From: BD1-7 clade bacterium
GTDB lineage: Bacteria > Pseudomonadota > Gammaproteobacteria > Pseudomonadales > DT-91
Length of the DNA: 64,000 bases
Direction: 5' to 3'
Assembly (NCBI GenBank): GCA_902705865.1
Contig: CACSIO010000012.1
Coordinates: 794,716-858,715 of the forward strand
Shown here piece after piece: positions 1 to 9,917 of the stretch. Under the pieces are notes generated by a model. That model had not been told where the DNA came from. It made no database searches and saw only the letters and a list, made by a program, of their open reading frames with translations. Made by a program: the position numbers and the translations under genes. Each line of letters starts with the position of its first letter. Position 1 is the stretch's first letter.

Positions 1-1352
1 ATGCGTTGGATGGCATCCATCAAGCGATCGTGCATGTGTATAACTCAACGTCGCCAGTGCAGCGCGAAAAGGTTTTCCGGTCTGAGAAATCCGGCATCGT
101 TGATATCGCCATTAATGGCGCGCGTAAGGTGTTGGATGAGTCGCGTAAATATGCAAATACGCGATGGTCCTTTGAGTATTCACCTGAGAGTTTTTCAGGC
201 ACCGAAACTGATTTTGCGATCGATATCTGCAATGCCGTTATTGAAGTTTGGCAACCGACACCAGACAACAAGGCCATTATTAATTTGCCCGCAACGGTTG
301 AATGCGCCAGCCCGAATGTTTTCGCTGATCAAGTCGAAATCTTTTGCGACAGCGTGAAACGTCGTGACAGCATTTTGGTATCTGTGCATACCCATAACGA
401 TCGAGGGTGTGCTGTTGCAGCTGCAGAATTAGCCGTTATGGCCGGAGCCGATAGGGTCGAAGGTACCTTGATGGGCAACGGCGAGCGCACCGGCAATATG
501 GATATCGTTACCATGGCGATGAACTTGTATAGCCAAGGCGTCGATCCGAAGTTGGATTTATCCATTGCCTCAGAAATCATTAACACGGTTGAATCTTGTA
601 CGCAGATCAAGACGCACCCAAGGCACCCATGGTTTGGTGAGTTGGTATACACAGCGTTTTCTGGCAGTCACCAAGATGCCATCAAGAAGTGTTTGGCCCA
701 GCAAGATGCTGATCAGGCTTGGGATGTCGCGTATTTGCCGATTAATCCGGGAGACATTGGCCGGAATTATGAATCAGTGATTCGTGTGAACAGTCAATCG
801 GGCAAAGGCGGTGTCGCCTTTATTATGGAATCCGAATTTGGCGTAGCGATGCCACGTTGGATGCAAATAGTGTTGAGTCGGGAGGTTCAGCGATATTCTG
901 AAACACATCAATGTGAAGTTAACAGCCAGATGATTTGGCAGATTTTTGATGCGGTATTTATGCAACCGAACGATGATGAGACGCCGCAGTTTCAGGTGTT
1001 GAGTTATCAATTTGAGAAGAACCGTGATGTCGAAACCCTTAAAGCCAGTATTAGTGACGGGAACGACGCGGTGTTAATTCATGGGAGTGGTATGGGTGTG
1101 ATTTCGGCTCTTAGTGATGGCTTGCGTAAAACCATGGGTATTGATTTTGAAGTTCAGCATTTCGATCAAATCGCATTAGGCGAGGGTACTGATGCTAAGG
1201 CAATGGCGTTTGTGCAGATCAAGATCGATGGCACTAACTTTGTTGGGGTCGCGCAAGATGAAGATATTATGTCTGCCAATATTAATAGCGTATTGGTTGC
1301 TGCGAATCGATATGCGAGCACATCAGAAGCAGGGTCGCGTCGTGTTTCTTAG
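1..1352 (+). CDS. leuA: 2-isopropylmalate synthase, 5'-truncated
   Basis: Condenses acetyl-CoA with 2-oxoisovalerate, the first committed step of leucine synthesis, in the cytoplasm. The open frame runs in from the window edge, so the start codon and the N-terminal part of the TIM barrel are missing; about 450 codons are present against roughly 560 for the long bacterial form. Visible are the metal-binding HTHND motif (SVHTHNDRG), the following GADRVEGTLMGNGERTGN segment typical of this enzyme, and a C-terminal region that fits the LeuA regulatory (leucine-sensing) dimer domain. The TAG at 1350-1352 is followed by a strong terminator, so this is the last gene of its transcript. Homocitrate or citramalate synthase are the alternatives; overall resemblance favours LeuA. 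Confidence 0.9.
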   Translation, partial: ALDGIHQAIVHVYNSTSPVQREKVFRSEKSGIVDIAINGARKVLDESRKYANTRWSFEYSPESFSGTETDFAIDICNAVIEVWQPTPDNKAIINLPATVECASPNVFADQVEIFCDSVKRRDSILVSVHTHNDRGCAVAAAELAVMAGADRVEGTLMGNGERTGNMDIVTMAMNLYSQGVDPKLDLSIASEIINTVESCTQIKTHPRHPWFGELVYTAFSGSHQDAIKKCLAQQDADQAWDVAYLPINPGDIGRNYESVIRVNSQSGKGGVAFIMESEFGVAMPRWMQIVLSREVQRYSETHQCEVNSQMIWQIFDAVFMQPNDDETPQFQVLSYQFEKNRDVETLKASISDGNDAVLIHGSGMGVISALSDGLRKTMGIDFEVQHFDQIALGEGTDAKAMAFVQIKIDGTNFVGVAQDEDIMSANINSVLVAANRYASTSEAGSRRVS

Positions 1353-1403
1353 CTTACGTAATCACTGAGCCTTTAGCTGGATTCACGATTCGAGGGTTCG
1401 TGA

Positions 1404-1445
1404 AACCCAAAAAACGGAAGCATTGCAACTTCCGTTTTTTGGGTT
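1404..1445 (+). terminator. Rho-independent terminator after leuA
   Basis: Perfect 17-bp inverted repeat (1404-1420 with 1429-1445) around an 8-nt loop. Each arm contains a run of six A or T, so the structure can serve as a terminator in both directions, suiting its position between leuA (+) and the leftward Kelch gene. Confidence 0.9.
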
Positions 1446-1497
1446 ACTGATATTCGACACTAATTCGCACGAATAACGAATGATCAGGTATGCAGAG

Positions 1498-3975
1498 TTA
1501 TTTCAGGTGCTCTTTTTCTTCATACGTTTTACATGCGGCAGAAAATTCATCGTTGTCTTTTTCTATGATCGAAAAGATGCTGAGGCATAAAGTGTAGTAG
1601 TTAGCACGATTTACAATCACCGTATGGCGGTTTGCTGTATTGTCGTCAAAATGAGAGAGCTCCATCGTCCAGAAATCCGACAATATTTCGCCGAGTTCAT
1701 TAACTCCCGCGTGGATCAGAAGCTTGCCTCCGTGAACAAGGGCTTGATGGAATTTCCGTTTACTGAATAAGAAGTCAGCAACTGATGTTTCCCAGGATTT
1801 GCCGTCATCGCCTGAGGTCATCATGGCGGGTGCCAATGTTTGAGCATCTTCGGTTTCTGCGGTGATACCACCCGTTGCAATCAGGTCATCGCCAGTGCTG
1901 ACGAGTTTATGTGCGGCAATCGGCGCTAAACCGCTGGTTTGGAGTGGCATCCAGTTCGTGCCTCCATCATCAGTTGTTAACACCTGCGCGATGATTTCCA
2001 TAGATTCCGGGTCACCTTGCGCCGGCTTTTTTCCGCCCATCATAATGATTTGTCCACCATGGCTTGCCATTGCATGTTGCGTTAGGTCGAAGTCACACAT
2101 GGTATTCGGCATTAGCGGGTTAATAACGCAGCTTGGGGTAAGCTCTGTCCAGTCGATGCCGTTTTCTGTCATCATGATTTTATTATTGATGCTGCCGTCG
2201 GCTTTCTCGCCACCACTGATCATCATCTTTCCATCATGAACAGTCATGGCATGACCGGCTAAGCCAAAGCCTGCGGGTAGCACGCCGGTTATTAGGGCGG
2301 AGATATCCTCCCAGGTTTCGCCGTCGTCGACAGATTTCAGAACCTGCTGCTCGATACCTCTATCGGTGTTCTTGCCGCCAATGACATAAAGTGCATTTTT
2401 GAAGCTAATCAGATGATGTAGTGCACGGCCTATGGGCGCTGCATCTGTTGTTTTCATCGCCGGTCGCATTTCTTTCCAGGTTTGGCCTTCGTCAATGCTG
2501 GTATGGACCTGTGCAGTGTGTTTATCTCCGTTGTTGCCACCCATGGCGATCAGTTTATCGCCGTGGCTTACCATCGCGTGTGCCTCGCGATGATCCAATG
2601 GCTTGCGTGCCGCATGAATTTTCATCCATTCAGTCATGTCGCCGTTGGCGATATGTACATCGTTGAGGCCGCCTTTGCGGTCGTGGTTACCACCAACCAT
2701 CACCATTTTGTCGTCAATACTAGCAACGTCAAATGCTGAGCGTGGCGAGAATACTAACGCGCTACGGTCGCGATTCTGGGTATCCGTGCCGCTAACACGA
2801 TCTGCAACAATGGTGGTCCAACTCATGCCCAAGTCAGCCGACATCATCACGTCGTTCATGTAGGTTTTGGCTTCATCCGGATTATCACGGTGGCCTTTAC
2901 CCCCAATCAGGTAAAGTTTGCCAAGGTGGCTGATTAATTTATGGCTTGTGCGGCGTTTTAGATCGGCGGCGGGGAGCAGGTGTTCCCATTTTTTGCCGTC
3001 GATACTACGCCAGAGGTCATCAAAGGCATTGCGTGCGTCATTTTCGCCACCCATCAAGTAGATATAGCCGAGATGTGACGCTGCTGAGAGTGCTTTGCGG
3101 GCAAGCCACTGGCGGCCTTCAGTGGTGATTTGTTGCCAGGTTTTGCCGTTGTCGGTCGATTCCCAAATATCATCGAGTACTTGCTTGATGCCACTGGCGT
3201 CCGATACACCGCCAAACACATAGAGTTTGCCTTGATGGCTCAATGCCTCATGGCTCCAGCGTGCTGGAAACCCTTCACCGGATGCCGGTGTTATATCTTC
3301 CCATTTGACGCCTTTTTTCGACATCCAGACGTGGTTTGTCGCACCATTTTCGTTTTTGCCAGCGGTCATTATCATCATGCCGTTATGCATGGTGACCTTA
3401 TGGCTTTTGCGCGGGCTAAAAATCGGCGTGCTGGGTGTCAGTTTGTACCAGCTGCGGCCGAGGTTTTTTGATTCAAGGATGTCATTAGTAAGTGTGTCGC
3501 CGACCTTGCCGCCAATGACCATCAATGTTTTATCCAGGTTTATCAATGCGTGTGATTTACGATCTTTCAGCACATTGACGGAGTACTCCTCGACTTGATC
3601 GCCGACCTTAACTCTGATCCAAGCAGGTTTGTCTGGCAGTAGATTGGTATCTTGAATAATCGAACCGTCAATAACATCTTGTTCGCCATTAATACAGCCA
3701 GAGACGTTGTCGGTTGGGCAATTTGGTTGTTGAGAGCGAATTAGTGTCACAGTATCGTCAGCCGAAACCAGTCTGTTTTGTACTTGTGGTGACGCTGGAT
3801 CAACGCTGCCCGGCACAATGTTGGCGGTGAGCTCTGCAGAATCTGGCGTTTGGCGTGATGTCACCTGTGCAACACCTTCGACAAACGGGTTAGCTCTATC
3901 GTCGTTGTCATTATCATCACATGCTGCGATTAGCAGCGTGCTACCCAAAACCCAGAAGAGTGATCGTTTGATCAT
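1498..3975 (-). CDS. Large Kelch/galactose-oxidase-type beta-propeller lipoprotein
   Basis: Function unknown. The N-terminus is a lipoprotein signal peptide with lipobox IAAC (Cys 19), followed by an acidic DDNDNDD stretch, so the mature protein should be lipid-anchored in the envelope. After about 150 residues of N-terminal domain come many units of the Kelch/BNR type, each about 50 residues, with recurring patterns such as KLYVFGG, DDIWESTDNGKTW and KLISHLGKLYLIGG up to about residue 770. These suggest one or two beta-propellers. The last 50 residues leave the repeat pattern and contain two Cys. Length 825 aa. The role could be ligand or polysaccharide binding; no catalytic residues of galactose oxidase can be identified with confidence. 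It appears to be a single-gene transcript. Confidence 0.8.
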   Translation of the reverse strand: MIKRSLFWVLGSTLLIAACDDNDNDDRANPFVEGVAQVTSRQTPDSAELTANIVPGSVDPASPQVQNRLVSADDTVTLIRSQQPNCPTDNVSGCINGEQDVIDGSIIQDTNLLPDKPAWIRVKVGDQVEEYSVNVLKDRKSHALINLDKTLMVIGGKVGDTLTNDILESKNLGRSWYKLTPSTPIFSPRKSHKVTMHNGMMIMTAGKNENGATNHVWMSKKGVKWEDITPASGEGFPARWSHEALSHQGKLYVFGGVSDASGIKQVLDDIWESTDNGKTWQQITTEGRQWLARKALSAASHLGYIYLMGGENDARNAFDDLWRSIDGKKWEHLLPAADLKRRTSHKLISHLGKLYLIGGKGHRDNPDEAKTYMNDVMMSADLGMSWTTIVADRVSGTDTQNRDRSALVFSPRSAFDVASIDDKMVMVGGNHDRKGGLNDVHIANGDMTEWMKIHAARKPLDHREAHAMVSHGDKLIAMGGNNGDKHTAQVHTSIDEGQTWKEMRPAMKTTDAAPIGRALHHLISFKNALYVIGGKNTDRGIEQQVLKSVDDGETWEDISALITGVLPAGFGLAGHAMTVHDGKMMISGGEKADGSINNKIMMTENGIDWTELTPSCVINPLMPNTMCDFDLTQHAMASHGGQIIMMGGKKPAQGDPESMEIIAQVLTTDDGGTNWMPLQTSGLAPIAAHKLVSTGDDLIATGGITAETEDAQTLAPAMMTSGDDGKSWETSVADFLFSKRKFHQALVHGGKLLIHAGVNELGEILSDFWTMELSHFDDNTANRHTVIVNRANYYTLCLSIFSIIEKDNDEFSAACKTYEEKEHLK

Positions 3976-4386
3976 GTTGGTTTGCCCTGTTGATGAGTCT
4001 CTCTAAAAGGTAGACGACTCGTCGCAAACGGAAAAATCAGGCAGATGGGATCCAGACGGCCGGCAATGCGTCTATTGGTGTTAGTGCCAGCGGTGCTTGT
4101 CAAGTCAGTTGATAACAACAGCTGCGATAAGAGAGTAGGGCGAATGACTGCGTGACTATCTCCAGCACGATCAAAATGTTGCTTAGCTATCACTTTTGCT
4201 GTCCGAATAAATCACGTTAGACCGAAGAGTGAAGGGTACCGGTTCTGAACTGGTGGCGGCAATGATTTGATGGGTTCAAGATGTACTGTAGATTTCGAGT
4301 TTTTGTTAACGACGGCGGTGAAAGGGAAAGGGAACGGGCCGCAACGTAGGCCATTCGGCCTCCGTTGATATCATCATGGGTAGACG
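3976..4386. other. Intergenic region without a gene
   Basis: About 410 bp between two leftward genes. It should hold the promoter of the Kelch lipoprotein gene at its left end. A short imperfect hairpin (4343-4366, AGGCC/GGCCT core) lies downstream of the barrel gene that stops at 4387. No credible coding frame was seen. Confidence 0.5.
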
Positions 4387-5373
4387 TTAGAAGCGGTATG
4401 ATAATCCACCGGCGAAACCGCTTCCGTCAGTTTCGAATTTATTGTCACCAGTATCGTTAGTCAGTGTACTGATTGAATAGCTTGCTCGTAAAGCTAACGC
4501 AGGAATCGGAAACCATTGAATGCCAAGGTTAGCGGCGACTCCGTTAGTCTTTGTATCTGACTTGTTAGTTGACGAGCCTTGCGGCAGTGTTGTGACGCTT
4601 TCGCTATCAGAATTCGCCGTAAAGCGGTTTAGATTCGCGCTTAACCCTAAACTTTTAATGGGGTACCAAGTTACTCCAGCCCTCAGAGAGAAGCTAGAAT
4701 TATCGGAGTTACTCTGTGCGATTGCGCTATCGAACTTCCCCGTGCCATTACCATAACCTAAGGAACCGTTTATCTGCAGGAACTGATCGCTGGAACCTAG
4801 TGGCACAACACCTAAGTAGTTCACTGCCATTGAATAGCTATCGGATGCTGCTTCACTGCGAAATGGCGCGACATTGCCAAAGCCGGGGTTATCGGCGTAA
4901 CTGCGGCCTCGGCTATATTGCAGCGAGCCCGTTAGCGTATGCCAGTCGCTAATATAAGCGCCAGCCTCTATGTTATAGCTTCTTTGTTCTTGTCGTTTCT
5001 CGCCGATATTGCTATTGACTGAAGCGCGGTAAATGATATTGCTGGTAACGCCTGAGTAACCGAGACCGATGTTTTCGGTTCTATTGTCTGAGATAACTCG
5101 ATTGTAATTTAAGTCAAATGACGACGCTTTATCAAAGAACGCCGCGAGCGCAAGTGGGCCCTTTTCGATGCTTACTGGAGTTAGGTAAACGCGCATATCC
5201 ACAGAATGTGATTTGAGCGGTGTTGACTTTGTTTTTGTTCCTGTTTCTTTGTGTTCGGTTTTAGATTTGTTGTAGCTACCGCCGTAATTCAGCTCAACCT
5301 GATAGGCGTGAGAAAGAGTGCTAGCAGCTGCCAAGCTAGCGACGACCAGGGTTTTGTACATCCTATTATCCAT
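4387..5373 (-). CDS. Outer-membrane beta-barrel, paralogue 1
   Basis: Putative outer-membrane beta-barrel of unknown substrate. A signal peptide ends near SHA-YQVEL; the mature part is rich in alternating strands with Ser/Asn/Gly turns and ends in a terminal aromatic (GGLSYRF), the usual signal for outer-membrane insertion. It shares its layout with the genes at 5494-6441 and 52146-53033: a VDMRVYLTPVSIEKGPLALAA-like strand near residue 60 and a C-terminal segment with PIPALALRASY. The fifth codon is also ATG (MYKTLVVASL) and may be the true start, because the first four residues are not signal-peptide-like. It lies 120 bp downstream of its paralogue, separated by a terminator, so it is probably transcribed on its own. 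Confidence 0.7.
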   Translation of the reverse strand: MDNRMYKTLVVASLAAASTLSHAYQVELNYGGSYNKSKTEHKETGTKTKSTPLKSHSVDMRVYLTPVSIEKGPLALAAFFDKASSFDLNYNRVISDNRTENIGLGYSGVTSNIIYRASVNSNIGEKRQEQRSYNIEAGAYISDWHTLTGSLQYSRGRSYADNPGFGNVAPFRSEAASDSYSMAVNYLGVVPLGSSDQFLQINGSLGYGNGTGKFDSAIAQSNSDNSSFSLRAGVTWYPIKSLGLSANLNRFTANSDSESVTTLPQGSSTNKSDTKTNGVAANLGIQWFPIPALALRASYSISTLTNDTGDNKFETDGSGFAGGLSYRF

Positions 5374-5434
5374 TCATCGGTGCAAAAAAATTGGCGCGAT
5401 AATAGCATCATTCAAAGTGTTAGTTCTATGGGCG

Positions 5435-5466
5435 AAAAAAAGGCCGATTTAGTAACCAGCCTTTTT
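5435..5466 (-). terminator. Rho-independent terminator between barrel paralogues
   Basis: On the minus strand AAAAAGGC (5466-5459) pairs with GCCTTTTT (5444-5437), followed by more T residues. It lies just downstream of the barrel gene that stops at 5494. Confidence 0.8.
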
Positions 5467-5493
5467 CTGACAGCGTATTACGGTAGGCGATGT

Positions 5494-6441
5494 TTAGAAT
5501 CGGATACGAAGATCCAATGCAGCACCGGCCCCGTTGTTTTCTAACTTGTTGTCGTCATTTTCCAGTTCTTGGTTTTGTGCGTAAAATTGTGCGCCAATGC
5601 GAAACTGCTCAACCGGATACCAATTAGCAAAAATAGTTGAACGTGCACGAGTTTCATCAACGTCGTCGGCGCCTGGTTGGCTGATAGTACGCGACAGTGT
5701 TTGTAGCTCAGCACCTAAACCAAACTGTGGGAATGGGAAGTACGTGAATACGATATCAACGCCGCCACCGGTTGAATCTGTATCGCTAACGCCATTGTAG
5801 GTATCTGAAATAATCGATGCACGGGCATCAAGTGACATAGACATTTCGCTGGTGCCAACGGGAAAATAACCGTGGTAGTTCGCGCCTAAATCAAAGCCGT
5901 TAAATGAACCAACAAAGTCATCGCCACTTCGGAAGGTAACGTCACCAGTTACAGAGTGATTATCGCCAATGTAGGAACCAAAGCCAAATGAGGACATCTG
6001 GGTCTTAGAGCCATCATCGTTGTCTTTGCTCGTTGCAATGGATGCATCGAAGATAAAATCATTAACGACTGCACGGCCACCCAGTGAAAAACTGTTTGTC
6101 GTCGATTTGTCGTCGTCATCGGAATCTTCGACCTTGCGTTCTTCAAGCAGCATGCTGCCCGTTACACTCGATGCTTTATTCAGAAACGCCGCTTCGTTCC
6201 AGGCGCCTTTGGAAACATCGATATCCTGCAAATAGACGGTTAAATCGACCTGGTGATCAAGTAGTTCTTGTTTGTCCCCTTTATCGCCATCCATTTCTGG
6301 CTGAGTCGTTCCGCCACTAAGGGTATAAGTCCCTTCAAAGTTGTATGCATGGGTAGAGGAGGCACATGCCAGAATGGCAGACGCAAGCAGAGTACGTTTT
6401 AGCATTTTTTCATCCTTAAAAATCGTATTGTTATAACACAA
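5494..6441 (-). CDS. Outer-membrane beta-barrel, paralogue 2
   Basis: Paralogue of the neighbouring barrel gene and of 52146-53033. The likely start is the internal ATG at codon 13 (MLKRTLLASAILACASS, start near 6405), which gives a normal signal peptide ending THA-YNFEG and is nearly identical to the start of the third paralogue; upstream AAGGAT supplies a ribosome site. The mature protein opens with a YNFEGTYTLSGG strand, then VDLTVYLQDIDVSKGAWNEAAFLNKASS, a segment shared with the third copy, and ends LDLRIRF, an outer-membrane sorting end. The substrate is unknown; it could be a small-solute porin or a structural barrel. A terminator follows directly. Confidence 0.7.
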   Translation of the reverse strand: MCYNNTIFKDEKMLKRTLLASAILACASSTHAYNFEGTYTLSGGTTQPEMDGDKGDKQELLDHQVDLTVYLQDIDVSKGAWNEAAFLNKASSVTGSMLLEERKVEDSDDDDKSTTNSFSLGGRAVVNDFIFDASIATSKDNDDGSKTQMSSFGFGSYIGDNHSVTGDVTFRSGDDFVGSFNGFDLGANYHGYFPVGTSEMSMSLDARASIISDTYNGVSDTDSTGGGVDIVFTYFPFPQFGLGAELQTLSRTISQPGADDVDETRARSTIFANWYPVEQFRIGAQFYAQNQELENDDNKLENNGAGAALDLRIRF

Positions 6442-6551
6442 TGTTCCATTGTGGTGCGCTGATTATAAGGATCATGTTTTTTGTTAGTCAAGAGGCTGGC
6501 TTTATTTACTTGGATTCTTGAGTGTTCTGCTGTTCCCGATGCTGTGCGTTA

Positions 6552-6574
6552 TTGCGTTAGTTTCACTAATGCAA
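6552..6574. promoter_or_regulatory. Inverted repeat upstream of arcA, possible operator
   Basis: TTGCGTTAG and CTAATGCAA flank TTTCA, a near-perfect 9-bp inverted repeat (one mismatch) about 55 bp before the arcA start. It does not match the FNR/ANR box (TTGAT-N4-ATCAA) or a clear ArgR box. An operator role is inferred from position and symmetry only. Confidence 0.35.
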
Positions 6575-6629
6575 CTTTGTTGGTACGAAGTGTCTTATAG
6601 ATGTGTAACTTTTGATCAGGTAAATGCCT

Positions 6630-7862
6630 ATGCACACATCGCGTTGCTATGTTGGCTCCGAAACGGGGCGTTTACGCCGAGTGATTCTTCACAGACCTGG
6701 GTTGGATCTCGAACGACTAACACCGTCAAATCGTGAAGGATTATTATTTGATGATGTGCTGAATGTAGAGCGAGCAGGCAAAGAGCATGACTACTTTGCT
6801 CAGACGCTGCGTGATGAAGGTGTTGAAGTACACCTGCTGAGAAATCTCTTAGCCGATGTGTTGGAAAACTCAGATGCGCGGCAGTGGCTTCTGCAGCAAC
6901 AATGCTCAGCCTACTTTTTAGGTACCAAACTCGCTGATGAAGTGCGCGAATATCTATTAGGTATGTCAGCCCTTGATATGGCGACTTATCTGATTTGTGG
7001 GCTAACTCGTAGCGAGCTACCCGGGCGTTCGGATTCCCTAGTGGAAACCGTTAAGGGGCCATACGATTTCATCCTGCCGCCGCTGCCCAACCATCTATTT
7101 ACCCGCGATACTTCCTGTTGGATTTTTAATGGCGTTAGCGTTAATCCGATGGCGAAACAGGCGCGTCGAAGAGAAACTGCCAATCTGCGAGCGATCTATA
7201 ACTTCCATCCGTTGTTTTCTAGCCAGCCGTTCGATTTTTGGTACGGCAATAATGATCGAAAGTATGAAGGCGCCACCGTTGAAGGCGGTGATGTGATGAT
7301 CATTGGTAACGGTTTGGTATTGATTGGGCTTGGCGAGCGAACCACCCCTCAGGCTGTTGAGCTATTGGCAACTGCGCTCTTTCAAGCGGGGGCGGCTCGG
7401 CAGGTTATTGCGGTGAAGCTTCCTAAAGCTCGATCAAGCATGCATCTGGATACCGTCATGACCATGTTGGATAGGGACTGTTTTACGATTTTTCCTGAAG
7501 TGATGCAATCGACTGAGTGTTGGCGAATCACCCAAGGTTCCGGCAACAAATCATTGAAGATCGAATCCCTTGGTGAACGCCTGTTTGATACGTTGAAAGA
7601 CCATCTTGGCGTTGACCGGTTGCGCTTGATTGAAACCGGTGGCGATGTATTTCAACAAGAGCGCGAACAATGGAATGACGCCAATAACGTGCTAACTATC
7701 CGCCCCGGTGTTGTGGTCGGCTATGAGCATAACGCCCGAACTGTTTCGCGAATGCGTGAAGCCGGTATTACTGTGATGACGATACCGGGCAGTGAACTTG
7801 GGCGTGGTCGCGGCGGTGCGCGATGCATGAGTTGTCCGTTTGATCGGGATGATATCGACTAA
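6630..7862 (+). CDS. arcA: Arginine deiminase
   Basis: Hydrolyses arginine to citrulline and ammonia, the first step of the arginine deiminase pathway; cytoplasmic. The guanidine-modifying fold is supported by FTRDTS (Asp near 160), EGGDV (Glu near 218), MHLDT (His and Asp near 272-274) and the C-terminal RCMSCP segment carrying the catalytic Cys near 399. Length is about 410 aa, as in the family. ATG 6630 is preferred over ATG 6624 because AGG at 6618-6620 sits 9 nt before it but only 3 nt before the other. First gene of arcABCD, 48 bp before arcB. The pathway is often induced by low oxygen, but no FNR-type site was found here. Confidence 0.95.
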   Translation: MHTSRCYVGSETGRLRRVILHRPGLDLERLTPSNREGLLFDDVLNVERAGKEHDYFAQTLRDEGVEVHLLRNLLADVLENSDARQWLLQQQCSAYFLGTKLADEVREYLLGMSALDMATYLICGLTRSELPGRSDSLVETVKGPYDFILPPLPNHLFTRDTSCWIFNGVSVNPMAKQARRRETANLRAIYNFHPLFSSQPFDFWYGNNDRKYEGATVEGGDVMIIGNGLVLIGLGERTTPQAVELLATALFQAGAARQVIAVKLPKARSSMHLDTVMTMLDRDCFTIFPEVMQSTECWRITQGSGNKSLKIESLGERLFDTLKDHLGVDRLRLIETGGDVFQQEREQWNDANNVLTIRPGVVVGYEHNARTVSRMREAGITVMTIPGSELGRGRGGARCMSCPFDRDDID

Positions 7863-7910
7863 ATCTGACGGGCAGTCCATTTGCTGTTGTATTCATTAGG
7901 AGATAAACCG

Positions 7911-8912
7911 ATGAGCTTTCACTTGCGAGATCGCAGCCTGACATCTTTAGACGTATTAACGCCAAAAGAAATACGATTTTTACTCGACTTGTCTGCCGAC
8001 CTGAAAATGGCGAAGTATTCCGGATCGGAGCGCCAACGTCTAACCGGCAAGAATATCGCGCTGATTTTTGAAAAATCCTCGACACGAACCCGTTGTGCCT
8101 TTGAAGTTGCAGCTTATGATCAAGGCGCCAATGTGACATACCTTGGCCCCAGCGGTTCGCAGATTGGTTACAAGGAATCCATGAAAGACACCGCTCGGGT
8201 GCTTGGGCGGATGTATGATGCAATCGAGTACCGAGGTTTTTCTCAGCACAATGTTGATGTGCTTAAAGCCAACTCCAATGTACCCGTCTGGAATGGGTTA
8301 ACCGATGAATATCATCCGACCCAGATTCTTGCCGACCTGTTAACCATGAGAGAGCACAGTGACAAACCGCTGAGAGATGTGCGGTTCTGCTTTTTAGGTG
8401 ATGGCGACAACAATATGGGGCGCTCACTGATGATTGGTGCGGCGCAAATGGGGATGGATTTCCGCATGGCGAGCCCGGTTAACTGTCAGCCAGATAAGAA
8501 CTTTATTCGCCAATGCAATAAAATTGCCAAGGCGACGGATGCCCGGTTGCTGGTCACTGATGATGCCGAACGCGCAGTTAAAGGCTGCGATTACCTGTAT
8601 ACCGATGTGTGGGTATCGATGGGAGAGCCTGACGATGTCTGGGAAAAACGCATCAAGGCGCTGTTACCGTATCAGGTGAACGCCAAGCTGATGAAAGCAA
8701 CCGGAAATCGACAGTGCAAGTTCATGCATTGCCTGCCAGCATTCCATAATCGCGAAACCGTGAAAGGTGAAGAAATCTTCGCTCGGTTTGGGCTTGATGC
8801 TTTGGAAGTGACCGATGAAGTATTCGAGTCGGAAGCATCGATTGTTTTTGATCAAGCTGAAAATCGGTTACATACGATTAAGGCCGTGATGGTCGCGAGT
8901 CTGTGTTTTTAA
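7911..8912 (+). CDS. arcB: Ornithine carbamoyltransferase, catabolic
   Basis: Phosphorolyses citrulline to ornithine and carbamoyl phosphate, second step of the deiminase pathway. The carbamoyl-phosphate loop KSSTRTR is at residues 55-61 and the ornithine-binding HCLPAFH motif near 272. An upstream in-frame TTG at 7881 would add ten residues, but AGGAG at 7899-7903 and the match to the family N-terminus ([17 protein letters not shown]) fix the start at 7911, giving 333 aa. The catabolic assignment rests on its place between arcA and arcC, since anabolic ArgF shares the fold. Confidence 0.95.
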   Translation: MSFHLRDRSLTSLDVLTPKEIRFLLDLSADLKMAKYSGSERQRLTGKNIALIFEKSSTRTRCAFEVAAYDQGANVTYLGPSGSQIGYKESMKDTARVLGRMYDAIEYRGFSQHNVDVLKANSNVPVWNGLTDEYHPTQILADLLTMREHSDKPLRDVRFCFLGDGDNNMGRSLMIGAAQMGMDFRMASPVNCQPDKNFIRQCNKIAKATDARLLVTDDAERAVKGCDYLYTDVWVSMGEPDDVWEKRIKALLPYQVNAKLMKATGNRQCKFMHCLPAFHNRETVKGEEIFARFGLDALEVTDEVFESEASIVFDQAENRLHTIKAVMVASLCF

Positions 8913-8961
8913 CGTTAGATCGATAATTTAACATGCAGGTCTGAAGCGTCTGGAGGTTAAT

Positions 8962-9891
8962 GTGAAGCTGGTTGTTGCACTGGGTGGAAATGCATTGCTG
9001 CGCCGGGGCGAGCCGATGGAACAGCAGGTTCAAACTGACAATATTGATGTGGCGGCACGTGTGATCGCGCGGGCCAGTGACAAACACCAATTGGTGATTA
9101 CTCACGGTAACGGCCCCCAAGTGGGGCTTTTAGCCTTACAAAACGATGCGTATAAGGGCGTTAGCCCCTACACGCTTGATGTGCTCGGCGCAGAAACCGA
9201 AGGCATGATCGGCTACCTGTTGGCACAAGGGCTGCGTAACCATAGTAAGCGCGATGTGATAGCGATGCTGACGCAAACACGGGTCAATATAGATGATCCG
9301 GCTTTTCGACAGCCGACCAAGTTTGTTGGGCCTATTTATGATGAAGACACTTCGCGTCGCCTCGCAGCAGAAAAAGGCTGGCGTATGCGATTAGACGGTG
9401 AGGCGTATCGTCGAGTTGTTCCATCACCACGCCCACTCTCTATCGTTGAAGAACCGATCATTCGACAGTTGATAGAAACGCCCGAACTGCTGGTTGTTTG
9501 TACCGGTGGCGGTGGTGTTCCCGTGGTTGAAGATAAGGGCTTAATCTGTGGCGTCGAAGCGGTGGTTGATAAAGATGCCGCGTCGAATGTTCTTGGCAAG
9601 GCGATCGGTGCAGAGGGGCTTATCATGTTGACGGACGTTGAGTGTGTGGAATCACATTTTCATCAGCCGGGTTCGCGGCGCATACACAGTGCCTCGCCGG
9701 ATGCGATGACGGCGTTTTCATTTGCTACGGGCTCGATGGGGCCTAAAGTCGAAGCGGCGTGTGACTTTGTACGTTCTGGTGGTTTGTTTGCAGCGATTGG
9801 CGCTTTATCTGATCTTGATCGCATTCTAAAACGCGAAAAAGGCACGTTTATTGTGAGTGATGAAAACCATTTGCAGTTTTATGAAGACTAA
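8962..9891 (+). CDS. arcC: Carbamate kinase
   Basis: Transfers phosphate from carbamoyl phosphate to ADP, giving ATP, CO2 and ammonia; the energy-yielding step of the pathway. The start is GTG, with TGGAGG 7-8 nt upstream. The protein opens with VVALGGNALLRRG, followed by ITHGNGPQVG, VCTGGGGVPV near 180 and DKDAASN near 205, all hallmarks of the amino-acid kinase fold of carbamate kinases. 309 aa, normal length. It lies 49 bp after arcB and 26 bp before arcD. Confidence 0.95.
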   Translation: MKLVVALGGNALLRRGEPMEQQVQTDNIDVAARVIARASDKHQLVITHGNGPQVGLLALQNDAYKGVSPYTLDVLGAETEGMIGYLLAQGLRNHSKRDVIAMLTQTRVNIDDPAFRQPTKFVGPIYDEDTSRRLAAEKGWRMRLDGEAYRRVVPSPRPLSIVEEPIIRQLIETPELLVVCTGGGGVPVVEDKGLICGVEAVVDKDAASNVLGKAIGAEGLIMLTDVECVESHFHQPGSRRIHSASPDAMTAFSFATGSMGPKVEAACDFVRSGGLFAAIGALSDLDRILKREKGTFIVSDENHLQFYED

Positions 9892-9917
9892 CGCTAACCA
9901 TCTGATGCGAGGCGTCT